Positions 1 to 12,164 are shown, numbered from the stretch's first letter. The stretch: DNA of 64,000 nt from Hofstenia miamia (GCA_900660155.1 CABFPE010000528.1:470288-534287), one strand, 5' to 3'. The notes: a model not told the origin generated them from the letters alone. Numbers and translations are program-made.

Positions 1-118
1 CTCAGAATTTACTGATAATATTATTATCCGGCAGGATATCGGATATCCTAATCCGGTTGTATAATTGAACAAATGTGAATCAAATTTGTTTTGTTTTAAT
101 ATATATATATATATATAT

Positions 119-2495
119 CAGTGTATTGACTAGTATCGCTTTTGTCGTGTATCGGTATTCTCGTGTATTTCGACCCTCGTGTACCGGTATTTCGTGTATT
201 GAAAAAATCGTGTATTCGTGTATTTTTCGTGTATTCAAGAAAAGCAATCATTAGCAAAAAATTTATTCTGAAAACGAAATTTGGACCAAAGCCTCTAAGT
301 TTTTAGGAGAGATCCTTGATCTCCTGTCGCTGGAGCGTAGCTTGCAGGCTGAAAACAGTCGCTCCACTGACCCGCTGCTTGATGGGACAGCTAAAATTTC
401 TAAGGCTGCTGCTTTAAAATCTGTTGACATTGGACTTTTTTCCCAGAATTGTATGACATCTTCCTGAGTGACGGCACTTTCGAAATATGTTGTCAGGAAC
501 TCAACATGGACGGATTGGTTTCTGCACCGACTAGGTTTTTGGGACTGATTAAAATCCAACAATTTTTTCTTCGTAACAGGTTCAACTTCGAGCGTTTCTT
601 CGTCTTGTGCAACTGTTTGCTTCAAAAACTTCTCAAAATATGTCATAAAAGACTGTCGGCTAAAATCTTTATCGAAGGTGAAAAAATCATTGTCTGTTTC
701 GCAGAACGATAGTCTAACTTTAGGGTCCAAAATAGAGGCAATTATCATCAATTTCTCTGTTTTTACGAATTCAAACCTTTGGCACAATGAGAAAATAGAT
801 CTTTCCTTGAAGGCATTAACAGAGGCAATTTCAGTGGAAGTGCTTTTAATGGCAAGTTCTAGCATTTGAATTATTGGAATAACAGAACTGATGGTAACAG
901 AACTTCCCTTCTGAAGAAGGTCAGTTGCTTCTTTGAGATAATTGAGAATTTCAACCAAATTAACAATTTCTTTGAGTTCACTGTCACGAATCTTCAACTC
1001 GCTTTTATCGCAGTTATCAAGAGCAACAGAGATTTGGGAGTTATTTTCAATAACATGGGAGAGTAAAAACAATTCGGAGTTCCATCTTGTTTCAGTCGCC
1101 TTTGGTATGGCCAAATCCAGGTTGTATTTGAAATTAGAACTCCTTTGAGATAGCGCAGCTATCTTATGAACTTTCCAATAGCCTCTTGTTATGATAGGGT
1201 AATCTCTTATTTCTTTCAAAGAGTCTTTGACGACAAGCTGAAGCAGATGTGCAGACAACCGGTCCATTTTCTAGTTGAAACCTCGACATCGTATGTTTCA
1301 AAAATTATTTCATCGTCTTCGTCATCTAGAAGACCGGAATTGAAACAAGATTTCATATTTGCTGCATTGTCGGTTGTTATGTGGAATGGCGTTATTGCAA
1401 AATTTGAAATCTGATTTTCATACATGGCCGAAATGTTCGCTGATGTATGTGGGGGCGGCAGTTCGGCGAGAAACAGACAACCGGTACGATATTTGTAAAC
1501 GCGATCGATGTAATGAATAGTACATCCCATATAAGCAGTATTGTTCGACGATGTCCAACAATCTAACGTCAACGACGGTCGCCGTTTAGTAACGCCCATG
1601 TCTGATTTCAGCTCGCTGATGAAAGCCGCAGCCCCAGCTTTGATGTTGGCGATGTTTGTTCGATATGCGATTGGTTTAAAAGAAGGCTGTGTAATTTGCA
1701 TGAAGTTTCTAAACCATTTTCGTTCCACAATCGTGACGGGAAGACCACCTTTCGCGCACAAATCTTGAGCAATTGACTTTTCAATCGCCTTTTGTTTCGA
1801 GAATTTCGATGAGGAAGTCATCTCTGAGCCAGTAAAAACAATAGTAGTTTGCTCATTTTGTCTAACTTTTGGTTTGCCTTTCCCACCGGATTCGATATGA
1901 GCCGCAAGTTCTCTGGGATGCATCTTCTCGTAGTGTTTTTTGAGATTTCCTTTCGAATTTGCAGAGTATTTCTTCTTTTCTTTGCATACAAGGCATGTTG
2001 CGAGCTCTGAACCACTTTCCGGAATAGTAAAAAGCTTTGAGTAATCCAAGGTGGTCGCCATTTTAACTGAAAAAGGCGTTAAAATTACTAATATAAAGTT
2101 AAAACCGCTTTAAACGAATTAAATCCAGGTTTGAGAGGCAAGCAGTTATGTAAAACAAAGCTGAAATCATTTAAACTGAGTCAAAAAATGGCGTTGCAAA
2201 CTAATTCAAGCTTCTGACAATGAACACACGACCGGTAGGTGGCGATGCGATGGCGAACAGTGCTGTAGTTAAACCATGTAATGATTAATACGTGAGATGA
2301 TGCAACAAATAAACGTGTGAAATGCCGACGCCGCCATTTCAGCACGATTTAAAAATTTAAAATACACGATACACGATTTAAAATACACGAATTTCGTATA
2401 TTGATTTTGCTTCAATCGTGTATTCGTGTATCGTGTACCGGTACTCAATTTTTCGTGTATAATATCGTGTATCGGTAATACTAGTCAATACACTG
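119..2495 (-). mobile_element. hAT DNA transposon, nearly complete
   Basis: The element is bounded by an 18-bp perfect terminal inverted repeat, CAGTGTATTGACTAGTAT at 119-136 and its reverse complement at 2478-2495. The CAGTG start is typical of hAT elements. Inside each end are repeated subterminal motifs of the form CGTGTATCGGTA (about 140-235 and 2375-2475), probably transposase-binding sites. The transposase gene lies on the minus strand. An 8-bp target duplication is expected for hAT, but the flanks (a TA run on the left, TGCACAAT on the right) do not match, so the left flank may have been altered by microsatellite slippage or misassembly. Confidence 0.9.
263..2061 (-). pseudogene. hAT transposase with BED zinc finger, one frameshift
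   Basis: Two overlapping minus-strand reading frames cover a hAT transposase. The N-terminal frame (1216-2061, 281 aa, ATG at 2061) has a BED finger C23-x2-C26-x16-H43-x4-H48, the first catalytic Asp in LTLDCWTSS (D167) and the second in ITTDNAANM (D231). The C-terminal frame (263-1267, 334 aa) ends with the hAT dimerisation domain (AVPSSSGSVERLFSA). The frames overlap at 1216-1267, where the expected C.AHLLQLVV motif passes from one to the other, so a single small indel separates them. The combined length of about 600 aa is normal for the family. The gene sits inside the 119-2495 inverted repeats. It is therefore young, probably mobile until recently or with intact sister copies elsewhere. 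Confidence 0.88.
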
Positions 2496-4149
2496 TGCAC
2501 AATTACATTTTAAAGGGGAAATCTAAAAAACATACAGGCTCAGTTAAACATGAAATACTATAACATACATAGGCAATAAAAAAAGTATTGAAATACCTTG
2601 CTATTTGCATTTAGATACATTTGAAACCACCAGTTCAAAGCACATTTTCTCTAATTTACTTGTTATTCACCACCTTATAATTGACGTCTTTTCCATTGTA
2701 TTGTGTAGTTCCCATTGAAATGAGAATATGTTCTCCCAATGATTCGCCATTCTTGTAGTTGATGTAATACTACACACTCGAATTTCTATCTATAGATATG
2801 TATTCTGATCGTCAAATTAGTCATAATTCTATGTTGAGGTCGCATTCTATGTACAAATGTTTTTTAATAGTTTATTATTCACATGTAAAAAATATAGGTG
2901 CATGGTATTTAAAAGATGGATCACAAAGATTTCTGAGAAAATTACAAACTAATAATTTATAGGTTAATATAGTGAAAAATAGTGTTTATAAAACCTTGGC
3001 ATAAACTTTACCATTTAATTTAATTTCGTTTAATAATACCATCCAAATGCCAAGTGTTAGATCGAATATTGTGTAAAAATACGATTTTTAATCAGTATTA
3101 CATGTTAGTACAAGTGTGATGAAAGCAAAAACATTAAATTCAAAGGTCGAATGCATACCAATGTTTTTATGTGTAGATGTATTTGAAATCTAAACCGTTT
3201 AAAGACGCTATGTCAACAATTATTCATTGGAAATCAGAAAACTTAATAATTGTTCGGTGAATAAATTCTGACCCAAGCATTGCTACACAATACCAAGTAT
3301 TGAATAAAAATCCAAATTTAAAATGCATATTTGGTAAAATTCAACAATAAATGTACCTATATAATAAAAAACCAGTGTGAAATCAAAGCATTCATTTTTG
3401 CATCTGAGTGTAAAACATGGATAAATATTGGCTGAACTTCCATTAAAATTTACGAGAATAATCACGATTTTGATCTAAATATGGCTATTTTCAATAGATA
3501 TGACTCATTAAGTAGAACAAAGAACTTTAAAAATACAATATTATTACGTTATTTATTTACCAAATATTTGTTTTGAATTCCCTTTTGCTCTTAGTTAATT
3601 CACTATTCCACCTTCATTCTTGAACTGTGTTGTTTAGTGATTAGAATTTCCACAGAAACTAGACATAACGTTTTTGACCAAAGAAATTTGCATAGTGCTT
3701 GCTTAAAGTAGTAGAAGTTTTTATTTGATATGACATTAGAAATAATTTAACAAAGTTAGTATACCAGTCATTTATTGAAGATATAACATGATTTACATTA
3801 TTAAATAAATCACTGACCAATGTTCAAAAAAGCTGAATAATGGTTTTGTTTTATGAGGATTTTTTTTGCTTCTTTCCTTATAAATTATCACATGATGTAA
3901 AAAATTAAACAAATTTCCACCTGCATTGTTCACAAGGATATTTTTTATGTTGCTTCTCAATTTCAATTGTTTAAGGCGTTGATAATAGACCAACCAGATA
4001 AATTCTTTTTGTTTTTGCGTCAACTAAACTAACAACAATGCAAGCTTTATACAATTAATCATTCTCCTTTTAATTTATACACTTAATATACATGTAGAGT
4101 TCAATTTTTTGAAACAATGGTGATGATAACGGTTTTTGAACATTTATTC

Positions 4150-4190
<41 letters not shown>

Positions 4191-5100
4191 CCATACCTAA
4201 AATTTACTATGAATTTTTTCTTTTTGCAATGAATGATTAACATTCTAACAGATTTTTCTTGTGTTAGCGCATTATTACTGTGTTACTAGATGTAATGCTA
4301 GGCTAATATTCACACATTGTGTTATGCATGTACATAAAATGGAATTGTAGAAATGAGCAAATGTTATAACAAATATGGCTCAAAGGCGTCAAAGTCTCTC
4401 GTATACATTAGCATTAATTGAAAACATAATTGGTTTTCTCACTCTTCTACCACCTAAGAGATGTTAGCATTAATTGAGAGCATAAACGATTTTTGAATTC
4501 CATTTCTTTCACATGGAGAAGGTGTTTGAATAACTAGTCATTAGTCATTACTATAAAAAAAAGTCTACATGCATATGTTCTAGAATATTTTAATGCATAG
4601 GACACGACATTTAATAATTTCTAAATTTCTTTAGCTGCTTAAGTTGTACAAAAAAAGAGAATTTCACATTTCAAAATATAATATGGATAGGAAAATTATT
4701 AGTCAGCAATGTATCATTACAAACACAATGTAAAACCTAATTAGTCAGCTAATGTATATTAACAATTGTGCATGCAAACAATGCCTGTAACATTTAAGTA
4801 TGGTGAATATTTTCCTAGAAATCAAAAATCATCACATTGGTTCAAATAAATTGACTAAAACTTAATTTGCTCAATTTAGTTTTGTCAAAAACATTTCGTC
4901 GCCAGATGGCTCCAATAGAATCTGTTCATGACTCTATGCCAAATAGTCATGGGTGTTATGAGCACTTAAGTGTGTCCGATTAGAACGAGGTCTCGACCTC
5001 CTTCACTAATTATAAGAGTAATCCTATATCAAATAAGAGCATTTGGCATCATTCACCAGTCAATAATATCAGTGTGTTCTACATCATTTTCACAGCAGAA
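2496..5100. other. AT-rich intergenic, no gene seen
   Basis: No convincing coding signal, RNA gene or element ends are visible. It contains a (TA)n tract at 4152-4187. The short open frames here have no recognisable motifs. Confidence 0.5.
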
Positions 5101-5109
5101 TTAAATGTG

Positions 5110-5570
5110 TCGCCATGTTTTCGAGGATGAATTCATTAGTATTTCAGGGGTTATTTCACAAAAAGCACTTCAAACACTCTCTTTCAATTGGTCAATAGTT
5201 CAGAGATTGTGGCAACTCATGATTTCTTTTGCAAAACTCCAGAGCCATTTGTTGCACATTGCCAGATCTTGATTACAGCTGGTTAGATGAGTGGTCTGTC
5301 TTTGCCAATACACGTTGGAAGTTCCTTTGACAAATATGCTCACACCTTCAGGGCATAGTGATATGGTGCTCCATCTTGTTGAAAAATTTTGTTATGGAGA
5401 CATTTTTGCATGAGTTTGGGGATAAAATAGTTTTGGAGCATGTGAAGATTTTTTTCTACAGTTATGCTTCCACGTTCAAAAAACCATAATAGCGTATCAT
5501 CCTTATGTAAGGTAGAATGAGAGCAAATCAATAAACAAGTACAATAAGAACTATGCAGAACCAACCATTT
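5110..5570 (-). pseudogene. mariner/IS630-type transposase remnant
   Basis: On the minus strand, 5340-5564 reads as a mariner-like DDE core fragment. It contains ITVEKNLHMLQNYFIP followed by IFQQDGAPYHYALKV, which matches the family's conserved second-Asp block (FQQDGAPPH). The flanking 5110-5340 continues the similarity in broken frames. No terminal repeats or TA target duplication could be placed. The full transposase would be about 340 aa, so this is an old fragment. Confidence 0.75.
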
Positions 5571-5719
5571 AAATCTATGGATTGTGTGTTGCAGATATGT
5601 GATTCAATATCCATTCATTGCTTTGATTGATAAAATAGATTTGGATTTCGTAGATAGGAAAAGTAAAAAATGATTGAAATTAGTAATAATTTCCTCTGAT
5701 TGGGACTTTTGGGACGCCC

Positions 5720-6980
5720 CATATATATATTAAACATATATAGTAATATATATCAAAATCTACTTCGCTGTTTCATATGCTAATGGAAGGAAATTTTGAG
5801 TGATACCAATGTTGATTGTGGCCATGAAAATTAGTTTTTTTTGAGATTTCTATTTTGTGATGGTTTTATGCAATGCAATTGCAATATTATTTCAACAAAA
5901 AATATTTTGGCATTGTGCTAATCATGAAAATCCATTTTCTTAAGGCAGGCTTTAGATATTGATCATATATAAATTTCAATGCATATTGGCCATTTGTAAT
6001 TTAATTCGCATATCTAACTTACATATAACTGTATCTGTGAATAAGAGTGGGTGACAACAATAATTATAGGAAAAGCCATGTACAGATAAGCTTTACATTC
6101 CACATTGTGAGCCTTAAAATACGTTTCTTTCAAAAACTTAAATTGTGAACGAAATGTTGGAAAATTTTTAAACAGTATAATGGCAGCAAAAGAAAATAAA
6201 TTTCTTCACTATCAGGAAAACTTTTAGGAAATTGGTGGGTACGGGTGACTATATTTTTTAAGAGCGGGTGCTGCATATATATATAATTTCTAAGCTAACA
6301 TCGCAATAGTCCTTTTTTCAACAACAATAATTTCCTTACGAGTATTGCAACAAACATCAGGGAACCCACTCGAAAGTATTGGTCAATATTCATATGGCGT
6401 AAATCTTATGCAACATTTACTTTCATGCTGCATTTTTCTACTACAGATTTATTATATCGGTTGAATAATATTTGCATAAAAATGTAAGATTTGTTTCGAA
6501 TTTTTGTACTATTTCTTTATATGTAATGCAATCAATGTTTTTGTAGTGAATAATTTGTTGAATTATCACTCATTATTGTTCCTAAAAGTCCGGATTTCTT
6601 AATTGCAATAGTTCATGCATATACAGAAAATCAAGACGAAAGAGTGCATTTCAAAATATGACAAAGCTATAAAACATTAGAATAGAAATTTTTGTTGTGT
6701 TACAAACAGTACAGTACAGTACTAGTACCAGAAAAAGAAGAACTAGTACATTGTCATGGGGGGAGTGGGGGGCGCTCAAAGTTAAAACGTTCTGGGCATT
6801 TGAGAAATATGTTTCAGAGTATAGTCGATGTTTGTGTTGGTGTAATTTGCTGCCATTATTTCTAATTGCGTGCATACTAAATTGATTGCGACATAGTTGA
6901 GATCTCAAGTTCAGATGCAGTGTGAATGTAACAGCCAATCAGCAGCAAGAAACCAAGCAAGTTAATCAAAAGTGGAAAAT
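5720..6980. other. intergenic, no gene seen
   Basis: AT-rich sequence with short TA runs. A GGGTACGGGT / GAGCGGGTGCTG patch at about 6236-6275 resembles GCGGGT-rich patches at 9261, 11355-11430, 11618 and 31003-31291. It may be an end of one dispersed inverted-repeat family. No protein-coding evidence. Confidence 0.35.
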
Positions 6981-6984
6981 ATTG

Positions 6985-7200
6985 TAAAGATCTTGCACGT
7001 TTCTTATATATTCTTGGAAAAAACTTGCAAGAACTTAGCAAGAAATGTTTAAGATATTCCAAGAATCTTGAAAGAAATTGAAATTCCAAGAATCATAGAA
7101 AATCCTCAAAAGTTCTTGGAAGTTTCTTAAATTTATGGTTGAGTAAACTTGAAATTTGGCAAGGAATTTCCAAGAAATTCCAATAGTCGTAAAATAAAAA
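6985..7200. repeat. array of short palindromes (TTCCAAGAA / TTCTTGGAA)
   Basis: About ten units based on TTCCAAGAA or its complement TTCTTGGAA, plus TTGCAAGAA variants, lie in both orientations within about 200 bp (for example near 7015, 7030, 7057, 7084, 7116 and 7170). The spacing is irregular, so this is not a simple tandem repeat. The motif coincides with the heat-shock element consensus (TTCnnGAA), but no gene follows. An array inside a non-autonomous transposon, as in the 32.5-kb and 52.5-kb elements, is more likely. Confidence 0.5.
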
Positions 7201-7433
7201 TGCAAGAAATGTATAGAAGTCGCCAAAAATCTAAAATGTAATTTTGAAGCAACGTACAGAACAAATGCGCAACATAATCATGATTTTTCTAAAGTTATTT
7301 GGTGTCACATAAAAAAGACAAATATATATATATATATAAATGTTAATAAGATTTTCAACATCGACTCTTTCAAGGTTATATATTCATGTTTTATGCATTT
7401 CAATTGTTTGAGTCTGTTTTTCCACAACATGCT

Positions 7434-7590
7434 GATAAGATAAGATAAGATATTCTTTATTCAGATAAATATTGACAATTAAACACTGATAATTTATCTG
7501 AATAGCGTCAAAAATATACAAACATACATATAAAAGCAAAGTATACTATACAATAAATCTAACAGGCTAGGGAGAAATTACTAGGAGATT
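7434..7590 (-). mobile_element. 3' tail of a non-LTR retroposon with (TTATC)n end
   Basis: Read on the minus strand, this stretch has a hairpin (TTCAGATAAAT and its complement, 7460-7503), an AATAAA signal (7456-7461) and a terminal (TTATC)3 run (7434-7448). A polyadenylation-like signal followed by a short tandem tail is characteristic of the 3' ends of several LINE clades. It abuts the point where the hAT gene at 7567-8463 loses similarity, so it probably inserted there and truncated that gene. No coding part of the LINE is present. Confidence 0.5.
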
Positions 7591-8463
7591 CATTCGGATC
7601 AGTGTATCCTTGATGACACGCACAATGGTTGCAGCTGAAATGTTGTCAACTGCATACAAGCCAATCACATCTTCGTGCACTTCAAGATCGCTATTGCTGA
7701 TCCAGCGAATGCAGATGACCAGCTGCTCTTTGTTGGACGCATCCGTACATTCATCACACATGATTGTATAAAAAGACGAGTCTTGAACAGAAGAGGAAAT
7801 ATCCCGTAAAAGTGACAGTGCCATGACTTTAAGAAGTTCATTCTGCACACTGTGTGATACGTACTTGTTCGTCTTTTTGTCTAGCCACTTGGTGAGTTGC
7901 GGGTCGTCCTTACTGCAAAACTTCAACAGCTGCGTAAAGTTCGAGTCTTCCTCGCTTCCGTCTCCCCGTAATGGCAGACCTTGCCTTGCCAAGAACTTGA
8001 GGTTTGACAGAATCTTCAGGAGGCAGGCTCTGTTTTCCTTCTTCTGCTGCGAGTGCTGCGAAGACAACATTTCACCAACATCCGGACACGTACGTGGCAG
8101 GACGATAGACACTTCCACCGCTTCTTTGTGACAGTCCGAGGACTCGTGTTTCTTGAAGGCAATTGTAGCATCCTTCCAGTATGAAAACCCTCTCTGAACG
8201 AAAGACGGGTCTGCTCGTTTGACCGTCATCTTCTTTCCTTCCAGTGCTTTCACACAGAGATGGCAGAAAACAGCATCCTTCTGCACGTCGTAGGTAAGCC
8301 AAGGCCAAGAGGCAAAGTAGTCAGCCTTGCAAGATCTCATCTTGACACTAGACACTCCAAAAGATCTCTTCGGAAAATGAAATGAAGAATCTGGATGAAA
8401 TGGTTTTTCGTCCAGTGCGGCAACTTGACAGGAAGAAGATAAACCTTGCGATGAGCACGCCAT
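7567..8463 (-). pseudogene. hAT-type ZMYM1/ZNF862-like transposase gene, 3' truncated
   Basis: An open minus-strand frame of 298 aa starts at the ATG at 8463. It has a TTF-type zinc finger with the usual spacing (YDVQKDAVFCHLC, then GFSYWKDATIAFKKHESSDCH), followed by the DUF4371-like region (GLPLRGDGSEEDSNF) and the first catalytic Asp block (FYTIMCDECTDASNKEQ). It stops just after DTLIRMNL, where family members continue with a CYDGA motif and about 300-400 further residues including the dimerisation domain. The loss coincides with the retroposon tail at 7434-7590. The reading frame is otherwise open, so the truncation is fairly recent. Base composition is visibly more GC-rich than the neighbourhood, in keeping with a recent arrival. 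Confidence 0.85.
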
Positions 8464-8557
8464 GATCCGTCTTTTACACTTGTAGTGAAGAACTTCGATC
8501 GAAAACGAAAGCAACTAGAAAACCACTGCACGAAAGAGTAGCTCTATGTAGAGTCTG

Positions 8558-8762
8558 CATTGTTGTAGTATATTTAGTAGATATTTATGCATTACTTGCA
8601 AAAGTGAAAGATAATGAGTCATTGGAGCGGAGTAATTAACTCAAACATCGCAATAAATTCTGTTCATTTAATTTCAAGTGATTTTATGTAAATATGAATT
8701 TGCACTGAGTTTCTTTACCGCTAGAGGGCTTATAAATTATTAAATTAAATTTCGTCTAATGT
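8558..8762. mobile_element. partial MITE, kin of the 58908-59556 element
   Basis: The segment 8610-8762 is clearly similar to 59410-59556 (shared blocks CAAACATCGCAATAAATT, GTTCATTTAATTTCAA and CTAGAGGGCTT). It ends in TTTCGTCTAATG, the inverted form of the CATTAGACGAAA terminus. ATGTAGAGTC occurs on both sides (about 8547 and 8760) and could be a target duplication. Only the right part of the element is present. Confidence 0.55.
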
Positions 8763-9051
8763 AGAGTCTTCACATGTGTGTAGTGCACGTAAGCGTGGCG
8801 TCACGTGGCGTTGAGTCTACACTGTATACTAGCATACATGCAAGGAGCGCGTAACACACTAGATGCTTTTTGAGCACCTAAAAAAGTCCACCGATCGCGA
8901 GCGACAAAGAAAAAAAAAAGCTTGGTCGGCCCAAATTTTGGTCGGGCCAGGACTTTCTCCACATCTTTCAAAAACCGCTCCTAAAATAGGAAAATTATAT
9001 ATTTATAAAGAGAAGATATTTCATTCATTCAAAATTTGATTAATTAATACA

Positions 9052-9217
9052 GAATTTTCATAATTCTTGTTTGCAATTGAAGATCTAAGAGTTTTACTTT
9101 AATTTTTGAAGTGTTTAAGAATGAAATTGTCCGAGGCATCAAGATCAAGAAAATATTGTTTTAGTGAGTTTTCACGATATCGCCCTGCGGATTTACAATT
9201 TCTTTACACAAAAATGC
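9052..9217 (+). repeat. 166-bp direct repeat, copy 1, ends at a gap
   Basis: Identical to 9821-9986 except for one base by eye. Copy 1 ends exactly at the N at 9218 and copy 2 starts exactly after the N at 9820. That pattern is expected when overlapping contig ends were scaffolded without being merged, so a real duplication should not be assumed. Confidence 0.9.
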
Positions 9218-9820
9218 NATATATATATATATATATATATGCATATATCAGAGTTGAGATTGGAGCGGGTATGAGGCAAGATTTTACTAAAGTGGGTACC
9301 CATGGGGAAAAATTGGGGTAAGAACTCTTTTTATTTAAGAAAAATTGAAGTGAGAGGTTAGAAATTTTAGAGGTCATAAAAGTATTTTTTACACCAAAGT
9401 TCACTGCTTAAAATTCTTTGATTTACTTGGAAATTTAGTCGCATTTTGAAAAAAAATTGTCATGCATTTTAGATCTTGTTGAAATTTAATTTTATTCAAT
9501 GATATCAACAAGATCATGTTGATTTGATGTTCAGTGAATAGGCTTTGAAATTACATTGGAAGAAGTGCAATTGTCTTTTTGTATAAATATATTACATAAA
9601 ATATTAGCTTTATGAAAAGCTTTATAGAGTTAAAATTATCTTTCATTTTGCTATTAATAATGTTATTAATATGCATTAGCGTCACGTCTGTTATTAGATT
9701 CCATTTTTTAGTAATAGTAGAGATCACACTTTAAAAAATTTATATTCTAGGAAATAAGAATTTAAAATATTTGAGTGGTAGTATGGTGTAGTGCAATCAA
9801 AATTGTCATAAAATATATAN

Positions 9821-9986
9821 GAATTTTCATAATTCTTGTTTGCAATTGAAGATCTAAGAGTTTTACTTTAATTTTTGAAGTGTTTAAGAATGAAAATGTC
9901 CGAGGCATCAAGATCAAGAAAATATTGTTTTAGTGAGTTTTCACGATATCGCCCTGCGGATTTACAATTTCTTTACACAAAAATGC
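9821..9986 (+). repeat. 166-bp direct repeat, copy 2, starts at a gap
   Basis: Second copy of 9052-9217, beginning immediately after the N at 9820. The 9219-9819 segment between the gaps is likely a small contig or an alternative haplotype placed between two overlapping ends. Confidence 0.9.
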
Positions 9987-10109
9987 ACGAAATTAATTGA
10001 ATATCTGAAAACGAAATATATAATTTGTTTCACCTTAAGTTTTATTCAGTTTTACATTTCTTATTGAATGCAATTTTGAGATTCATTTCAGTTTTGAACA
10101 ATTCATTTC

Positions 10110-10604
10110 GGTGGCTATAAAGTCACGAAAGAAAGTAAACTGGTATATTTACTTTTAAAAAACAAACAAATTATTCCCAATAAATACATTAAATCGATAA
10201 CACTTTATGTTTTTACAATAAGTGTTCGATGTGTGCACCATAGCTAGTCCTCACAGCCTCAGAAAGCTTTGCCTTCAAGAAATTTTTTGACACACCTTTT
10301 AATGTGACGTGGAGCGCCTCACCACATCCTTATGAGTAAGGACTGGAATTCCATGACTTTTCAACATTTTAAAGTAACGATCACCATTAACTGTATCATG
10401 GAAGAAGTAAGGAGAGAGCATCATTGTTCCAGTAAATCCTGCACAAACTGTCATTTTCTGAGGCAGTGAAGACTAGTGGTGGTGCGCACAATGAACACTT
10501 ATTGTAAAACTTAAATTCCAAAGTGCTGTATTTATAAGGAATTATTGGTTTGTTTTTCAAAAGTAAATATATCAGTTTACTTTCTTTAGTGACTTTATAG
10601 CCAC
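10110..10604. mobile_element. mariner-derived non-autonomous element with long TIRs
   Basis: Long imperfect inverted repeats bound this element: GGTGGCTATAAAGTCAC at 10110 and its complement ending at about 10604. Similarity continues inward for more than 100 bp (AAAGAAAGTAAACTG, TATATTTACTTTT, AAAACAAAC, ATAAGTGTTC). Between the repeats the minus strand keeps pieces of a mariner-like transposase: GFTGTMMLSPYFF, TVNGDRYFKMLKSHGIPVL and a decayed C-terminal block ending in a YGAHIEHLL-like motif. About two thirds of a full transposase is missing, so this is an internally deleted copy dependent on another source of enzyme. A gap follows closely. Confidence 0.75.
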
Positions 10605-10618
10605 CCAGTATATATATA

Positions 10619-11331
10619 NNNNNNNNNNNNNNNNNNNNNNNNNNNNNNNNNNNNNNNNNNNNNNNNNNNNNNNNNNNNNNNNNNNNNNNNNNNNNNNNNN
10701 NNNNNNNNNNNNNNNNNNNNNNNNNNNNNNNNNNNNNNNNNNNNNNNNNNNNNNNNNNNNNNNNNNNNNNNNNNNNNNNNNNNNNNNNNNNNNNNNNNNN
10801 NNNNNNNNNNNNNNNNNNNNNNNNNNNNNNNNNNNNNNNNNNNNNNNNNNNNNNNNNNNNNNNNNNNNNNNNNNNNNNNNNNNNNNNNNNNNNNNNNNNN
10901 NNNNNNNNNNNNNNNNNNNNNNNNNNNNNNNNNNNNNNNNNNNNNNNNNNNNNNNNNNNNNNNNNNNNNNNNNNNNNNNNNNNNNNNNNNNNNNNNNNNN
11001 NNNNNNNNNNNNNNNNNNNNNNNNNNNNNNNNNNNNNNNNNNNNNNNNNNNNNNNNNNNNNNNNNNNNNNNNNNNNNNNNNNNNNNNNNNNNNNNNNNNN
11101 NNNNNNNNNNNNNNNNNNNNNNNNNNNNNNNNNNNNNNNNNNNNNNNNNNNNNNNNNNNNNNNNNNNNNNNNNNNNNNNNNNNNNNNNNNNNNNNNNNNN
11201 NNNNNNNNNNNNNNNNNNNNNNNNNNNNNNNNNNNNNNNNNNNNNNNNNNNNNNNNNNNNNNNNNNNNNNNNNNNNNNNNNNNNNNNNNNNNNNNNNNNN
11301 NNNNNNNNNNNNNNNNNNNNNNNNNNNNNNN
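10619..11331. other. assembly gap (713 N)
   Basis: A run of N flanked by TA dinucleotide tracts on both sides. Nothing can be said about its content. Confidence 1.
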
Positions 11332-11343
11332 TATATATATATA

Positions 11344-12160
11344 GGTAAGTTATTTATGAGACCCGCACTCCATTTCTCAGAAAAGGTTCATAGTTACCCA
11401 TATCCGTAAATATCTTATGCATACCCACCCGAATCCCTGTTGGTTCACTTTTAAGAACTATTGTAATAATATTCTAAATTATTGATGTGTGAATAAACAA
11501 ATTTTGCTAAAGCTACCTGTCCGTCTTATTTAAGTTCATATTTGTACCCAACTGATACCTGTATTTAGAATAGTAGCTAGTGATGTGTGGAAACAAATGA
11601 TATCGGTGCTTCCCTAATGCGGGTATGCATATTTCCATTGCGCAAACTTTATGCTTAAAATACGATTTTTTTTAAAAAAAATTATAAATAAAATGTTGAA
11701 AAAATTATCATATAATAATCTTGAATTATGTTCGAAATTTTATTGCAAATTGGTCACTTATTTTATAGCAGCAGTAAAAATTCACATTTATCTATGACTG
11801 AAGCATTTCGGGTATGGCTAAGAAATTATTTTTTGCCATTTAGGCTGCATTAATAAAGGCAAATTTTAAACTATTCAAAAACTAAGGTTTTCAATAATAA
11901 TATTCAGTTAAGTTTCCACTCAGTAAATAATTAGTTAATTAGTTCTTAATAAATGTTATTAATAAAGCTATAATATAACTTACACTTGAAAAAAAAATTT
12001 GCACAAAAATCTTTTGTGCTTTTGTGCTTAGCTTGCTATCATTTGAATTCGAGTTACATGTAGTAATAAATTCGAAAAAGGCGAATTAGCCAACGCCTTA
12101 TTGACTATAAGTGACCAATACGAGACTGAATTTATTAAATGATTAGCTATTGTATTTTAT
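11344..12160. other. intergenic, no gene seen
   Basis: AT-rich sequence with ACCCGCACTCC and ACCCACCCGAATCCC patches (about 11360-11430) and ATGCGGGTATGC (11616), similar in kind to the GCGGGT patches at 6.2, 9.26 and 31 kb. No coding signal. Confidence 0.35.
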
Positions 12161-12164
12161 TCTT

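Noticed and set aside
7005-7190. Cluster of heat-shock elements acting as a promoter
   Set aside because: Motif fits TTCnnGAA, but units occur as an irregular palindrome array with no gene start nearby.
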